Source: an uncultured Marinicella sp. (GTDB taxonomy: Bacteria; Pseudomonadota; Gammaproteobacteria; Xanthomonadales; Marinicellaceae). Taken from it: a stretch of 64,000 nucleotides of DNA. The notes under the pieces were generated by a model. It did not search any database. It saw only the letters and a program-made list of their open reading frames with translations, and had not been told where the DNA came from. The DNA is taken from the NCBI GenBank assembly GCA_947502595.1, contig CANNAM010000010.1, forward strand, positions 1-64,000, read 5' to 3'. The translations under genes and the position numbers were made by a program. Shown one piece after another: positions 1 through 8,750 of this stretch (its first letter is position 1; each line of letters begins with the position of its first letter).

Positions 1-47
1 AGGCAAATGGTGGGCGACCTCCCTTAATGGCCGCATGAATTCTGTTT

Positions 48-419
48 TTGGCAACAGTTAAAAATGGGGGTGTTACCGAATCAATAGCCTTTATGTTTGC
101 AATACTATTCATCCCTATACTTATTATTTCATTCTTTGGACTAAACTACATCGTTTTTGCTGAACTTAGTAACAAATATGGAAAAGAAACTGCTCAAACA
201 ATCATTGAGAGTTTTAAAGAGAATCAAGGTTGCGATCTTAAAAAGGAAAAACCTTATAATTGCGCTTTTGTATATTCGGATAACGATGTAATGATTAAAA
301 GTGGGGTAATTATTGCAACTCATGAAGATAAATATCTATTGTGGAATGGTAAAGTTTCTCAAATCTATACAATCAACGAAACCAATTTAAAATTTAAAAG
401 CGGCTTTGACGAGAAATAA
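48..419 (+). CDS. Small predicted membrane protein of unknown function
   Basis: I do not recognise this 123-residue protein. A hydrophobic stretch near residues 14 to 36 predicts one membrane-spanning helix. A soluble tail follows, with two cysteines and many charged residues. The first possible start is a TTG without a clear ribosome binding site. An in-frame ATG at 93, inside the hydrophobic segment, is an alternative. An in-frame stop at 36-38 limits upstream extension, so this may be the remnant of a longer gene. It converges on the AlbA_2 gene and shares the AT-rich composition of the island. It could be a small effector or immunity membrane protein, but nothing in the sequence proves that. 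Confidence 0.45.
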   Translation: MATVKNGGVTESIAFMFAILFIPILIISFFGLNYIVFAELSNKYGKETAQTIIESFKENQGCDLKKEKPYNCAFVYSDNDVMIKSGVIIATHEDKYLLWNGKVSQIYTINETNLKFKSGFDEK

Positions 420-465
420 CATCAGGTTAGACAGTTAGAGTATTTAATTTTTTTAAAAACAACAT

Positions 466-1851
466 TCAGAACATTCTCATTCGTCCTTGAATTAAACGAT
501 CAACCATCAATTTAACTTCACTAACATCAACTGAAAAACCATTAAAATGGTTAAATAACTCATTGAATACCGGAGTGAGAACATCTGCTAAAGATGAATG
601 GGCTATGCCAGAATTAAACTCAAATTGAGCCGTAATTACATCAGTGGAACATTTACGGTCGTTTAAATAATGTCTATCAACAGGACTTGTCCAATTATTT
701 ATCTTCCTGTCATTCATCCCTGACCAACGCACTTCGCAAATCAAAGCAACTTCTGATAAAGTCATGTTTTTAATAATATCTAAAGCTGAAAGGAAGACTT
801 CTGATATTCGAAGTATGTTTAATTGATAATCTAACGAAGAACCTGGAACAGGCCTTTTATCTGAGGTGTCAATATCATCAGGTAAATATCTTAGTAAGTA
901 AAACTCACCGTCAGGACTTATTCTCCAAAATTCAACATACCCAGAAATTGTATTATCAAGCGAGGCTACAGTTGACTGCCAAGCCTTCTTGTAAACTTCT
1001 TGGGTGTAAACATCATTATTCGAACCACCAAAGATGGACCAAGATGGAAAGCCAGTGTAATTTTTATTAGATGCATTTATTAATCTTTGAAAGTCATCAT
1101 CTACATTGTGCTTCATTAGATCACCGCTTACTTTGATTGCCACTTCGTAGGAACCGAATCTTGGTATGCTATTTTGAGCGGCTTTTTGTTCAAAAATTGC
1201 GTAAGAATTATTCATCAACTTATTCACCTCATCATAAACAGTAACTTCACTTTTATTGATGTTAAGAAGTGCTTCGATGGCTTCTATTCCAGAATTTGAC
1301 AGGTGTCGTTTAACAAATGCCGCAATATCAGCCTCTCTGTTTAAAAAACACCGGTCTAAAATGTCTGGCCAATCATCTGATTTGGCCTCAGATGTGCTTG
1401 GAGTATTGTTTCTATTCAGTGTGCGTGTATAAAGAGTATTATCTTTAATTAGATATTTACCCCGTTCTCCAATTAACTTGGCTTTTGTAACAACAGGCAC
1501 CTTTATTCCACCTGGTACCTCGATAACAACCAGTTCTATACCGTCCACTACTGGGTAGTGGACAAAAATCTCAAACTTTGTGGCTGAATACCTATTAACA
1601 AGTATGTCAATTGCATCTTGTTTGTAATGGCTTTTTGGGTCGATTCCATCAGGTGAATCATTCGGTAGGAGAGTGGTATCATCAAATCCCACCATGAGGT
1701 ACCCACCATCAAAGTTACGGAGTGATAAAATTGTTCTGACCAACTTAGCGGCATGTCCTACATTTTCAAGATCAAGCCAGCCCTTTAATTCAGTATTGAG
1801 TGTTTCTCTTGGTCTTTCGGCAAGTTGTTGAATAAATTCATGTGTGGCCAT
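466..1851 (-). CDS. Schlafen/AlbA_2-domain putative ATP-binding protein
   Basis: The N-terminal 140 residues match the Schlafen AlbA_2 (divergent AAA_4) pattern. An E-T-L-N-T-E-L-K segment near residue 17 is followed by a helix and then N-F-D-G-G-Y-L-M-V-G-F-D-D near residue 47. Proteins with this domain bind nucleotides or nucleic acid and are often transcriptional regulators or parts of defence loci. The remaining 320 residues are a C-terminal region I cannot assign. An AGAGG ribosome binding site sits 7 nt before the ATG. The gene lies 50 nt downstream of the SH3-tailed gene on the same strand, so the two are probably co-transcribed. The role in the island is inferred from context only. 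Confidence 0.75.
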   Translation of the reverse strand: MATHEFIQQLAERPRETLNTELKGWLDLENVGHAAKLVRTILSLRNFDGGYLMVGFDDTTLLPNDSPDGIDPKSHYKQDAIDILVNRYSATKFEIFVHYPVVDGIELVVIEVPGGIKVPVVTKAKLIGERGKYLIKDNTLYTRTLNRNNTPSTSEAKSDDWPDILDRCFLNREADIAAFVKRHLSNSGIEAIEALLNINKSEVTVYDEVNKLMNNSYAIFEQKAAQNSIPRFGSYEVAIKVSGDLMKHNVDDDFQRLINASNKNYTGFPSWSIFGGSNNDVYTQEVYKKAWQSTVASLDNTISGYVEFWRISPDGEFYLLRYLPDDIDTSDKRPVPGSSLDYQLNILRISEVFLSALDIIKNMTLSEVALICEVRWSGMNDRKINNWTSPVDRHYLNDRKCSTDVITAQFEFNSGIAHSSLADVLTPVFNELFNHFNGFSVDVSEVKLMVDRLIQGRMRMF

Positions 1852-1901
1852 TGCAACCTCTAGGTTTAATTACCATCCTAAATGGAGTAAAAATAAAATG
1901 G

Positions 1902-3200
1902 TTATATTTTTGGTGAAGGCTCAAAGAAATGTATGTATTTAAGAGCAATCCAGCCTTCCTCAGTCTTGTTGTTAACAATTACGAAGACATTGGCCCATTG
2001 GCTCCTAGATTCAAGTACTGTGACAAATGTCCTGTTTGGTATTTTAATAGCATCATCCGTGTATTCTAGCCCCGGTCCATTCCTTAAAAACACATTGCCA
2101 TTTTTACTTTGAGTTTTTACCACTCCATTAGAGATGGTATTGGTTCGACTTTTAGACTCTGACTCAACGGTCAAATTAACTTGAGGCTTGAAGTTAATTA
2201 CTGTATTTGAGTTATCAATGTTGACAACTAAGTCTGTGGCTAAATAAAGGCCTACTATCTGTACATATGATTTTGGGTCTTTAAGATAGGACAGTAACCA
2301 TTTTGGCATCTTACCTTTTTTTACGTCCTTGATATCTTGGTCAATATTTTCAGTGATTTCATCAGGACCTAAAGGATATGCATCATCGGCATGTATTTCA
2401 GGAGCATAGATATCTAATGGATCAGAAAACCATCCCTCGCGGATATCATATGGAACATCAGCAATAGTTTGGGCCAATTCCGCCATGGCATCAGAAGCTC
2501 GGTACCATTGGCTCATATTGCTAAGCATAAGATCCATTGAATCTTGTGTAATATCGCCCAACAAAGCACTGATGTTTGGGATTTCAGCTTGTCCGAATAA
2601 CGAGCTGGCACTCAAGATATTTTGCTTTGTTTGCTCGGCGAGTATGTTTAAATCATTAAACTCATGCACAAAGGATGATGAAAGAACGTTACGAGCAAGT
2701 TCTTCATTGCTGATTATAGATGCCGATGCCAAAGAGTGTATGCGTTTGATCTCATCGTCAAAATCAATACCCAGCGCTGAAATGAATTGATCATTCCTAC
2801 CAGTTAATTCATCAATGGCTGCCCGTGATGTTTCCACTGTTTCAAGGTGAGAAGAATGAGGGGTATCTAACAATCCTTTGAACATTTTTTCACCAGGGCC
2901 CATTGCAATCTCTTTTAATTTACTCATTTCAGCCGCAAAAACATCAACACCTGGATTTAATAATCTCAAGTGAGTCTCGGCTAAACTAAGGTTTTGTTCG
3001 ATATCAAGGTTTTCAAGTGCAAGTGTGATGGCTGCATTATTGGCTGAATACACATCATCCAAAATGGTACTGGCAAGATTTTCCGGGACATCTGTAAAAA
3101 CGCCTTTGGCCATCTCAATTAATTGTTCGTTAGGATCCAACTCACCAAGAAGACTGGCAGTGGCAGAAGAGTGGTCAAGGAGCCATGGTTTATTTCGCAA
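1902..3200 (-). CDS. Cytoplasmic protein with C-terminal bacterial SH3 domain
   Basis: This is a 432-residue protein without a signal peptide. The first 260 residues are predicted to be mostly helical and acidic, and I recognise no family there. A short hydrophobic stretch lies near residues 312 to 325. The last 70 residues form a bacterial SH3 fold: V-F-L-R-N-G-P-G, then a V-T-V-L-E strand, then an E-G-W-I-A-L-K-Y-I end. Bacterial SH3 domains usually bind peptides or peptidoglycan. The start used is TTG, and no stronger in-frame start or ribosome binding site is visible. It is the first gene of a likely two-gene unit with the AlbA_2 gene and is divergent from the helicase gene. The function is unknown; partnership with the AlbA_2 protein is inferred from spacing. 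Confidence 0.6.
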   Translation of the reverse strand: MRNKPWLLDHSSATASLLGELDPNEQLIEMAKGVFTDVPENLASTILDDVYSANNAAITLALENLDIEQNLSLAETHLRLLNPGVDVFAAEMSKLKEIAMGPGEKMFKGLLDTPHSSHLETVETSRAAIDELTGRNDQFISALGIDFDDEIKRIHSLASASIISNEELARNVLSSSFVHEFNDLNILAEQTKQNILSASSLFGQAEIPNISALLGDITQDSMDLMLSNMSQWYRASDAMAELAQTIADVPYDIREGWFSDPLDIYAPEIHADDAYPLGPDEITENIDQDIKDVKKGKMPKWLLSYLKDPKSYVQIVGLYLATDLVVNIDNSNTVINFKPQVNLTVESESKSRTNTISNGVVKTQSKNGNVFLRNGPGLEYTDDAIKIPNRTFVTVLESRSQWANVFVIVNNKTEEGWIALKYIHFFEPSPKI

Positions 3201-3746
3201 TGTTCTGTTTAAATATTTAGATTACTTTTATTTTACCACACAAAACCACTTTCACAAATTGTCATTAAAAGTACTTGGAATATGTCTAACTAGGCTTTGA
3301 TCTTCGAATTATTTTGGTTTTTATTGCTGTACTCACAATAAATAACTACACTTGAAAAAGTCCTAATTTAATTTAGTATAAGCAACCAATCCATTTTTTT
3401 ATTCTGGAACATATCTAAAATTCTCAGGCTTTTCGAAACATATATTAACTCCTAACATTTTTTGTACTATAAATAAAATAAGTTTTAATGGTGTGCTTTC
3501 GCACATTAATTTATACTTGTTAGGTACGCGATATTTGATTTATTGTTATGTAGCTTTGGCTCTAGTAAAAAGAAGCTCTAGTTTTTCAAAATAATATTTA
3601 AAATCATTAAATTAAAAACAATGCTTATTAATTAACCTTAAAATAAAGTAAATATATTCAAATATACAGATTAAATGAATGGGTTTTGTTGCAGACAGTT
3701 TCTGTTATATAGGCATTAATTAAGTAAGGAAATTAAATTTACTATT
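3201..3746. other. AT-rich intergenic region between divergent island genes
   Basis: These 546 bases separate the SH3-domain gene (minus) from the helicase gene (plus) and must hold both promoters. I see no convincing gene. A small hairpin (TGTGC-TTTC-GCACA, about 3492-3506) lies in the helicase leader. An AAGGA at 3726-3730 is 16 nt before the helicase ATG, which is too far for a strong ribosome binding site. Confidence 0.5.
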
Positions 3747-6700
3747 ATGGAAGTTAAGCTCGAAACTGAAAATCTAGAAATCTCAGAACCTATTTATTAT
3801 CAAAAAGAAAAAACTCCTATTGGGTTATTATCTGAATTGGCACTAACTAATGGCAAATGGGAATTTTCATCTTCTCATTTACATTCTAATGTTTATGAGC
3901 TAACTCACAAGACTGGCCTTCAATTCTCTGCAGAACTAACTGAAGGTAAGGAACATAAACAAGGAACATACAAAATAATAAGTTCTATAAAAAAAACAAC
4001 ACAATCATCATCAGTAAACACTGTTAATATCAGTGGTGAAGGTCGTTCCGGAAAGAAATTAAGAAAAGCTCAATTAGGTTCAATTCATGCGCTTTTGGCT
4101 CATTGGTCATTAAATAATAATGCTGCAACTATTGTTTTACCGACTGGCACTGGCAAAACTGAAACTATGTTGACAGTAACCCTAATTGACAACGCCACAA
4201 GAGTACTTGTAGTTGTTCCTAGTATCGAGTTAAAGAATCAAATAGCAGATAAGTTTTTATCATGGGGCATGCTAAGGGAATTGGGAGTAATAGATGATAA
4301 CTATCCCAACCCTAAAGTTTTAGTACTAAATAAAACTATACCCGGAGTTGATTCAATAAAATATTTAGAAATGTCAGATGTGGTAATAACTACTCCTGCA
4401 TTGATAGCAAGAGCAAGTGATGAAGTAAAAGCAAAAATATCAAATATTTTTAGCCATCTTTATTTTGATGAAGCACATCATGTTGCTGCTAACGAGTGGG
4501 CTTCTCTTAAAAAATTATTTAAAAAATTAAAAATTGTACAATTTACAGCTACTCCATATAGAAATGACAGACAGCCTATTGAAGGAAAAATTGTATACAA
4601 CTATCCGTTATCAAAGGCATTGGAAGAAAATTGCTTTTCAAGAATATCACTAATTTCAGTTGATGAAATACATCCAAGGAAAAAAGACAAGTCAATCGCT
4701 GTTGCCGCAATGGATAGGTTATATAAAGATAGAAAGGCAGGGTTTAAGAATCACTGCATGATGGTTAGAGCATCTGGTAAAAGCCAAGCTGAGTACCTTT
4801 ATTCAAAATACAAAAAATGGTACCCTGGCGAAAGAATTATAATGATTCATAGCGGTACTCCTGGAAAAAAAGAAATAATAAAGAGTATAAAAAACAATAA
4901 TTACGACATTGTTATTTGTGTAGAAATGTTAAAAGAAGGTTTTGATCATCCTGAGTTTAAAATTGCGGCAGTCCATGGAATGCATAAATCATTATCAGTA
5001 TTATTGCAATTCATTGGTAGATTTACTAGAACAAGGAGTGATTTGGGAGATGCTTCTTTTGTAATAAATTTTGCTGATGAAAAAATGTCAAACGAGCTTG
5101 AGAATTTATTCCAAGAAGGTGCTGGATGGGAAAATGTTATAAGTGAAATTGCAGATGCAAGAAAGCAACAAGCTGAATCATTATTGGAGTTCTTGCAGGA
5201 TTGCCAGCCTTTGGCTGGTTTTGATTCACCAGACATAAACTTAAATCCGAAAGTAGTCTACCCACCTCTTAGTTGTATAAGTTTTAAATGCAAAAATGTT
5301 GACTGGTTTAAATTCAATGATGCCTTTAATTTACAAAAATATGCATTATCGCAACCATATATAAATAGCAAGAAAGGCGTATTTTATTTCACAACCCAAA
5401 AAAGAGAAAAAGTAAAGTGGGTAAAAAGCAAACAAATGAAAAACCAAACTTGGGATTTAATTGTAATGCACCATGATCCATTAAACAAAATGTTGTATGT
5501 TGGTTTTACCGAGAAAAAACTACCGATAGATGAAATTGTTGAGTCAATATCAGTGGATGATGCTAAAAGATTTGAGGGAGACTGTGTTTTTAACGCGTTT
5601 GATTCAATTAAAAGACTATCAATAGTTCATGCCGGCATATTTAAACCAGCAAACCACTTACATAGGTATTCGCGATTGAGTGGAGCAGATGTAACTACAG
5701 AGCTTACAAGATGGAAATCTGAGGGTCGATGTCAGAAATCTGACTTTGTAGGAATTGGATTTAGGGATGGTTTTCCAGTAAGTATTGGTGCATCTGTAAA
5801 AGGTAAAATATGGAGTCCTGCACGAGTGGGAAACATAAAGGAGTGGACTGAGTGGTCAAAAAATATTGGGAGGTTAATTACTGATAAAAACATTAACTCA
5901 AATCAATTATTAGAAGATTCTGCAAAGAAAATTGAAATCAAAAATTACCCTGATAATATGGTAGTACTAGCAGCAGATTGGGCTGACAATATCTTTCGTA
6001 ATATTTATAAAATTACAATTGAAGATAAAGGGAAAGATCCAACTTTACTGTCGGAAGCATCGATAAAATTTTTATCTTTTAAAGGAAATGAGTCTAAGTT
6101 TAATTTTATAACATATGAAATAACAATTCCATTTACTATAGAGCTTGGTGGTGAAAAAGGTCATAAGGTCATCGGGCTAGATGATTCTGAAATAATCGTA
6201 GAAGGTTTGAAAAGCAAACCTTTAACCTTAAAAGAGTTTTTTCAGGAAAACCCACCTACAATGTTTTTAATAAATGGTTGCACTATCTCAGGGTGTATAC
6301 ATACTGATTATGGGGAATGCGACATTCAGATTATTCCTGATGATTGTATTGAACCGTTAATCTGGAGTGGTGTAGATTACACCATTGAGTCACTGTATAA
6401 GAGCAGTGAAAGCAGAGAAAACTCTATTCAAGAGTACATGATGCAACATCTTTTACAAAAAGGTGCCACAATTGTTTTTAATGATGACAATGCAGGAGAA
6501 TCAGCTGACATCGTAGCCATTTTTTTATCAGACGAAGAAGTTAAATTTGAAATGGTACATTGCAAGTATTCAAAAGCAGTAAAAGGAGCACGTAAAACAG
6601 ATTTATATGAAGTTTGTGGTCAAGCAATCGTTTCTTTAAGATACAAGTGGAAGCCTGAAGAACTGTTAAAACATATGCAAAGAAGAAATGGTGCAGGTGT

Positions 6701-6917
6701 TTTGAAAAATAGAAGATTTTATCACGGACAGGTATCTGATTTAGATAGAGTTAAAAACTGTTTGAAATATTGCGATGTCAAATTTAGATTTGCTATTGCT
6801 CAACCAGGGGTTAGTAAATCATCTCTAAACAACGATATGAAGAGAGTCTTAGGATCTGTTTATTCTACAGTTGTTGAAATGACTGAAACAAAGTTACATT
6901 GCTATATTAACACCTAA
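3747..6917 (+). CDS. DEAH-box helicase with possible C-terminal nuclease-like domain
   Basis: This 1056-residue protein carries a superfamily 2 helicase core: Walker A L-P-T-G-T-G-K-T (131-138), D-E-A-H (about 240), F-T-A-T-P (about 265) and motif VI Q-F-I-G-R-F-T-R (about 421). This is the arrangement of type I/III restriction and defence helicases. About 480 residues of unassigned sequence follow. Near the C-terminus, S-A-D-I-V-A-I (about 917) and V-H-C-K-Y-S (about 935), then a D-L-Y-E-V-C-G-Q segment, resemble a PD-(D/E)XK-type core in which the usual E/Q-x-K reads H-C-K. I infer DNA translocation with nuclease activity or a nuclease-derived fold. No methyltransferase is nearby, so a classical restriction-modification pair is unlikely. 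Its stop codon overlaps that of the recombinase on the other strand. Confidence 0.8.
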   Translation: MEVKLETENLEISEPIYYQKEKTPIGLLSELALTNGKWEFSSSHLHSNVYELTHKTGLQFSAELTEGKEHKQGTYKIISSIKKTTQSSSVNTVNISGEGRSGKKLRKAQLGSIHALLAHWSLNNNAATIVLPTGTGKTETMLTVTLIDNATRVLVVVPSIELKNQIADKFLSWGMLRELGVIDDNYPNPKVLVLNKTIPGVDSIKYLEMSDVVITTPALIARASDEVKAKISNIFSHLYFDEAHHVAANEWASLKKLFKKLKIVQFTATPYRNDRQPIEGKIVYNYPLSKALEENCFSRISLISVDEIHPRKKDKSIAVAAMDRLYKDRKAGFKNHCMMVRASGKSQAEYLYSKYKKWYPGERIIMIHSGTPGKKEIIKSIKNNNYDIVICVEMLKEGFDHPEFKIAAVHGMHKSLSVLLQFIGRFTRTRSDLGDASFVINFADEKMSNELENLFQEGAGWENVISEIADARKQQAESLLEFLQDCQPLAGFDSPDINLNPKVVYPPLSCISFKCKNVDWFKFNDAFNLQKYALSQPYINSKKGVFYFTTQKREKVKWVKSKQMKNQTWDLIVMHHDPLNKMLYVGFTEKKLPIDEIVESISVDDAKRFEGDCVFNAFDSIKRLSIVHAGIFKPANHLHRYSRLSGADVTTELTRWKSEGRCQKSDFVGIGFRDGFPVSIGASVKGKIWSPARVGNIKEWTEWSKNIGRLITDKNINSNQLLEDSAKKIEIKNYPDNMVVLAADWADNIFRNIYKITIEDKGKDPTLLSEASIKFLSFKGNESKFNFITYEITIPFTIELGGEKGHKVIGLDDSEIIVEGLKSKPLTLKEFFQENPPTMFLINGCTISGCIHTDYGECDIQIIPDDCIEPLIWSGVDYTIESLYKSSESRENSIQEYMMQHLLQKGATIVFNDDNAGESADIVAIFLSDEEVKFEMVHCKYSKAVKGARKTDLYEVCGQAIVSLRYKWKPEELLKHMQRRNGAGVLKNRRFYHGQVSDLDRVKNCLKYCDVKFRFAIAQPGVSKSSLNNDMKRVLGSVYSTVVEMTETKLHCYINT

Positions 6918-7867
6918 AACTTAACAACTAAACTAGCCGAATCTTTATGGTGCTGAGCTCTTTTGTCATACATTTGAGTTGTAGCTATATTGGCATGTTT
7001 TACAGTGTTTTGAACATCTTTAATGTCACAGTTGTTTTCAAGAGCTTGGGTAATGAACGTGGCTCTGGCAGAATGCGGGGTTATTAGTTTGGGTAACCCA
7101 GCCTTCAATACATACTTATCGAATAAGTAATTAAAAGCCCTGGGTGACAATGGTTTGATTTCATCTTTGCTTTTATTATTGCTCATTGAAGTGAATAGGG
7201 GGGACTCATCATCATCAATATGGAATGCTTGTTTCATATAGACCTGAAGGATACTATGCAATTCTGGATGGATGGCCACCCGGTTTTTCTTACCGCCTTT
7301 AACTTTGAAATCAATGACGTTGTATCCATTGTCTTCAAGTAAATTTTTTGCTTTAAGTGAACGCACTTCAGATCTCCTGCAACCAGTATAGAAGTATATG
7401 TATAGAATGGTGGTATCACGAATTCCTAAAGGCGTATCCATGCCTGGTGCATCAAGAATCATTCGTGCTTGTTCCTTGGTAAGTACTGGTGACTCTACCT
7501 GATCTTGTTGGACTTTAGGTCTGATTAACCCATGCGTTGGATTGATCGACATTAATTGCTTCTCGCACAAATGATCAAATAATGAGGACAAGGCGGATAT
7601 GCGACTATTAACTGTTCTATTTGATGCACCAGACTTCATCATGGCATCTCGCCAAGATATGATGTGAGCTGAGGAACTTGAGCGTAAATCATTTTGGTTT
7701 CCTATGCTGTGAAACTTAAAGTATTCACGTACAGCGACAGAATAAGTTGACTTTGTTGCAGGTGAAGTGAAGTTTGCTAACCATACAGATTCTTCGGGTA
7801 TGTGAGCAAGTAGTTTAAATCTTTGATCAGTTTTTATTAACTTTCTGTTTTTGTCAGATTTTTCCAT
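6914..7867 (-). CDS. Tyrosine recombinase / phage-type integrase
   Basis: This 317-residue recombinase has an N-terminal SAM-like core-binding domain (about 25-105) and a C-terminal catalytic domain. The catalytic residues are visible: R164 in G-C-R-R-S-E, K190 in V-K-G-G-K-K, H265 and R268 in P-H-S-A-R, H291 in K-H-A-N, and the nucleophile Y300 in Q-M-Y-D-K-R. Its length and layout resemble XerC/XerD and simple island integrases that cut and rejoin DNA at short core sites. It is not XerC or XerD by context, since it sits within AT-rich accessory DNA. The last four bases overlap antiparallel with the end of the helicase gene. It probably mobilised this island or a neighbouring cassette. Confidence 0.9.
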   Translation of the reverse strand: MEKSDKNRKLIKTDQRFKLLAHIPEESVWLANFTSPATKSTYSVAVREYFKFHSIGNQNDLRSSSSAHIISWRDAMMKSGASNRTVNSRISALSSLFDHLCEKQLMSINPTHGLIRPKVQQDQVESPVLTKEQARMILDAPGMDTPLGIRDTTILYIYFYTGCRRSEVRSLKAKNLLEDNGYNVIDFKVKGGKKNRVAIHPELHSILQVYMKQAFHIDDDESPLFTSMSNNKSKDEIKPLSPRAFNYLFDKYVLKAGLPKLITPHSARATFITQALENNCDIKDVQNTVKHANIATTQMYDKRAQHHKDSASLVVKF

Positions 7868-7885
7868 AGTGTGATTTTAACATAT

Positions 7886-7927
7886 CCTACTTCACATAAA
7901 ATATATTATAGGAAGTAAAATAGTAGG
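7886..7927. promoter_or_regulatory. Nested short inverted repeats upstream of the recombinase
   Basis: CCTACT (7886-7891) pairs with AGTAGG (7922-7927), and the partly overlapping TACTTC (7888-7893) pairs with GAAGTA (7912-7917). The element lies 20 to 60 bases upstream of the recombinase start codon, in AT-rich DNA. It could be an operator for the recombinase promoter or part of a recombination site. Both readings are inference. Confidence 0.3.
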
Positions 7928-7981
7928 GCAGTTATTAGAAAAAATTTCATTGAAATCTTTTTAATTTTAATTAATTTGTTC

Positions 7982-8395
7982 CTAATTGGCTGTTTGATCA
8001 AAGCGGCCATATGCGAGTGAAGCAATAAGGTCTATATTTTTACCAGACTTGATACCTTCAATTGGAGTGATACAGGTTCCATCGTCCATAACAAGAGCAT
8101 CATGTTTATTAAGTAAAAATAAACAAGCATCCCAAAACATGCCATCCCTAGAACATAGAATTTTAATAATACGAGTAATCCCAGGAATTATCCTGTTGCC
8201 TTGAAACTGAAATACTGGGTATTTCCATTTACCATCAACCGATATTGCTAAGAGTTCATTCCGTTTTCGCATGTCAGTTACACAAGGATGATCTATACCT
8301 AATAAATCTGCAACATTATTTGTACTGTATAGGCCACCATAATCTAACAACATCTTCTGTTTAGCTTCAGTAACCGTTAATTTTAATTTATTCAT
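7982..8395 (-). CDS. Xre/ParS-antitoxin-like DNA-binding protein
   Basis: This 137-residue protein starts with a helix-turn-helix-like segment: Y-S-T-N-N-V-A-D-L-L-G-I, then a recognition-helix-like segment ending R-K-R-N-E-L-L-A. The pattern W-K-Y-P-V-F-Q-F ... P-G-I then T-P-I-E-G-I-K-S-G follows. That order recalls the MbcA/ParS/Xre antitoxin group, where small Xre proteins bind DNA and neutralise a RES-domain toxin. No RES-like toxin gene is adjacent, so it may be an orphan regulator or the directionality factor of the recombinase. An AGGTGG ribosome binding site precedes the ATG. It lies 114 bases upstream of the recombinase gene on the same strand. Confidence 0.6.
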   Translation of the reverse strand: MNKLKLTVTEAKQKMLLDYGGLYSTNNVADLLGIDHPCVTDMRKRNELLAISVDGKWKYPVFQFQGNRIIPGITRIIKILCSRDGMFWDACLFLLNKHDALVMDDGTCITPIEGIKSGKNIDLIASLAYGRFDQTAN

Positions 8396-8504
8396 ATTCC
8401 ACCTAATTTTGTAATAATCAGTTTCTCGGAGGAACTTACTTCTTCATTTGTCATGTAAGCCATTTTTGAATTATTGAGAATCTGTTTCTTTAATTATTGA
8501 ACAG

Positions 8505-8529
8505 TAAGTTCTCAAAACATGAGAACTTA
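8505..8529. promoter_or_regulatory. Perfect 9-bp inverted repeat upstream of the HTH gene
   Basis: TAAGTTCTC (8505-8513) and GAGAACTTA (8521-8529) are exact inverted copies separated by 7 bases. The dyad lies about 110 to 135 bases upstream of the Xre/ParS-like start codon. It could be that protein's operator. No run of T follows on either strand, so a terminator is less likely. Confidence 0.4.
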
Positions 8530-8552
8530 AAAAATGAATATTTGAATATACA

Positions 8553-8750
8553 TCCGGACTCCATTTAAATGATTTTGCTTGTTCCGGACGCCGTTTACCT
8601 AGAATTAATTGTTTTAGCCGAATCCATGTCTTAATGAGATGGACGCTATTTTCATATAGTTACTTGGGAAATCTAAGAGTCGGACGCCATTTTCTTAAAG
8701 TTACTTGGCTAAATGGGAATATAGGGCTGTATTTTCTTAAAGTTACTTGG
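8553..8750 (+). repeat. Cluster of five degenerate direct repeats (GGACGCCATTT type)
   Basis: Copies of a GGACKCCATTT-like unit start at 8556, 8586, 8641, 8682 and 8724. The last three extend into a shared second block, TTCTTAAAGTTACTTGG or close to it, giving units of about 41 bases. The fifth copy is the most diverged at its start. Open frames here are only translations of the repeat. The array lies in a 620-base gene-free stretch (8396-9017) at the edge of the accessory island. Repeated transposase-binding sites at the end of an IS21-like or Tn7-like element would look like this, but no transposase is present. Recombinase arm sites are another option. Confidence 0.55.

Noticed and set aside
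8470-8506. LexA-like CTG ... CAG dyad near 8480-8504
   Set aside because: Spacing of about 17 bases between half-sites does not fit the LexA box.
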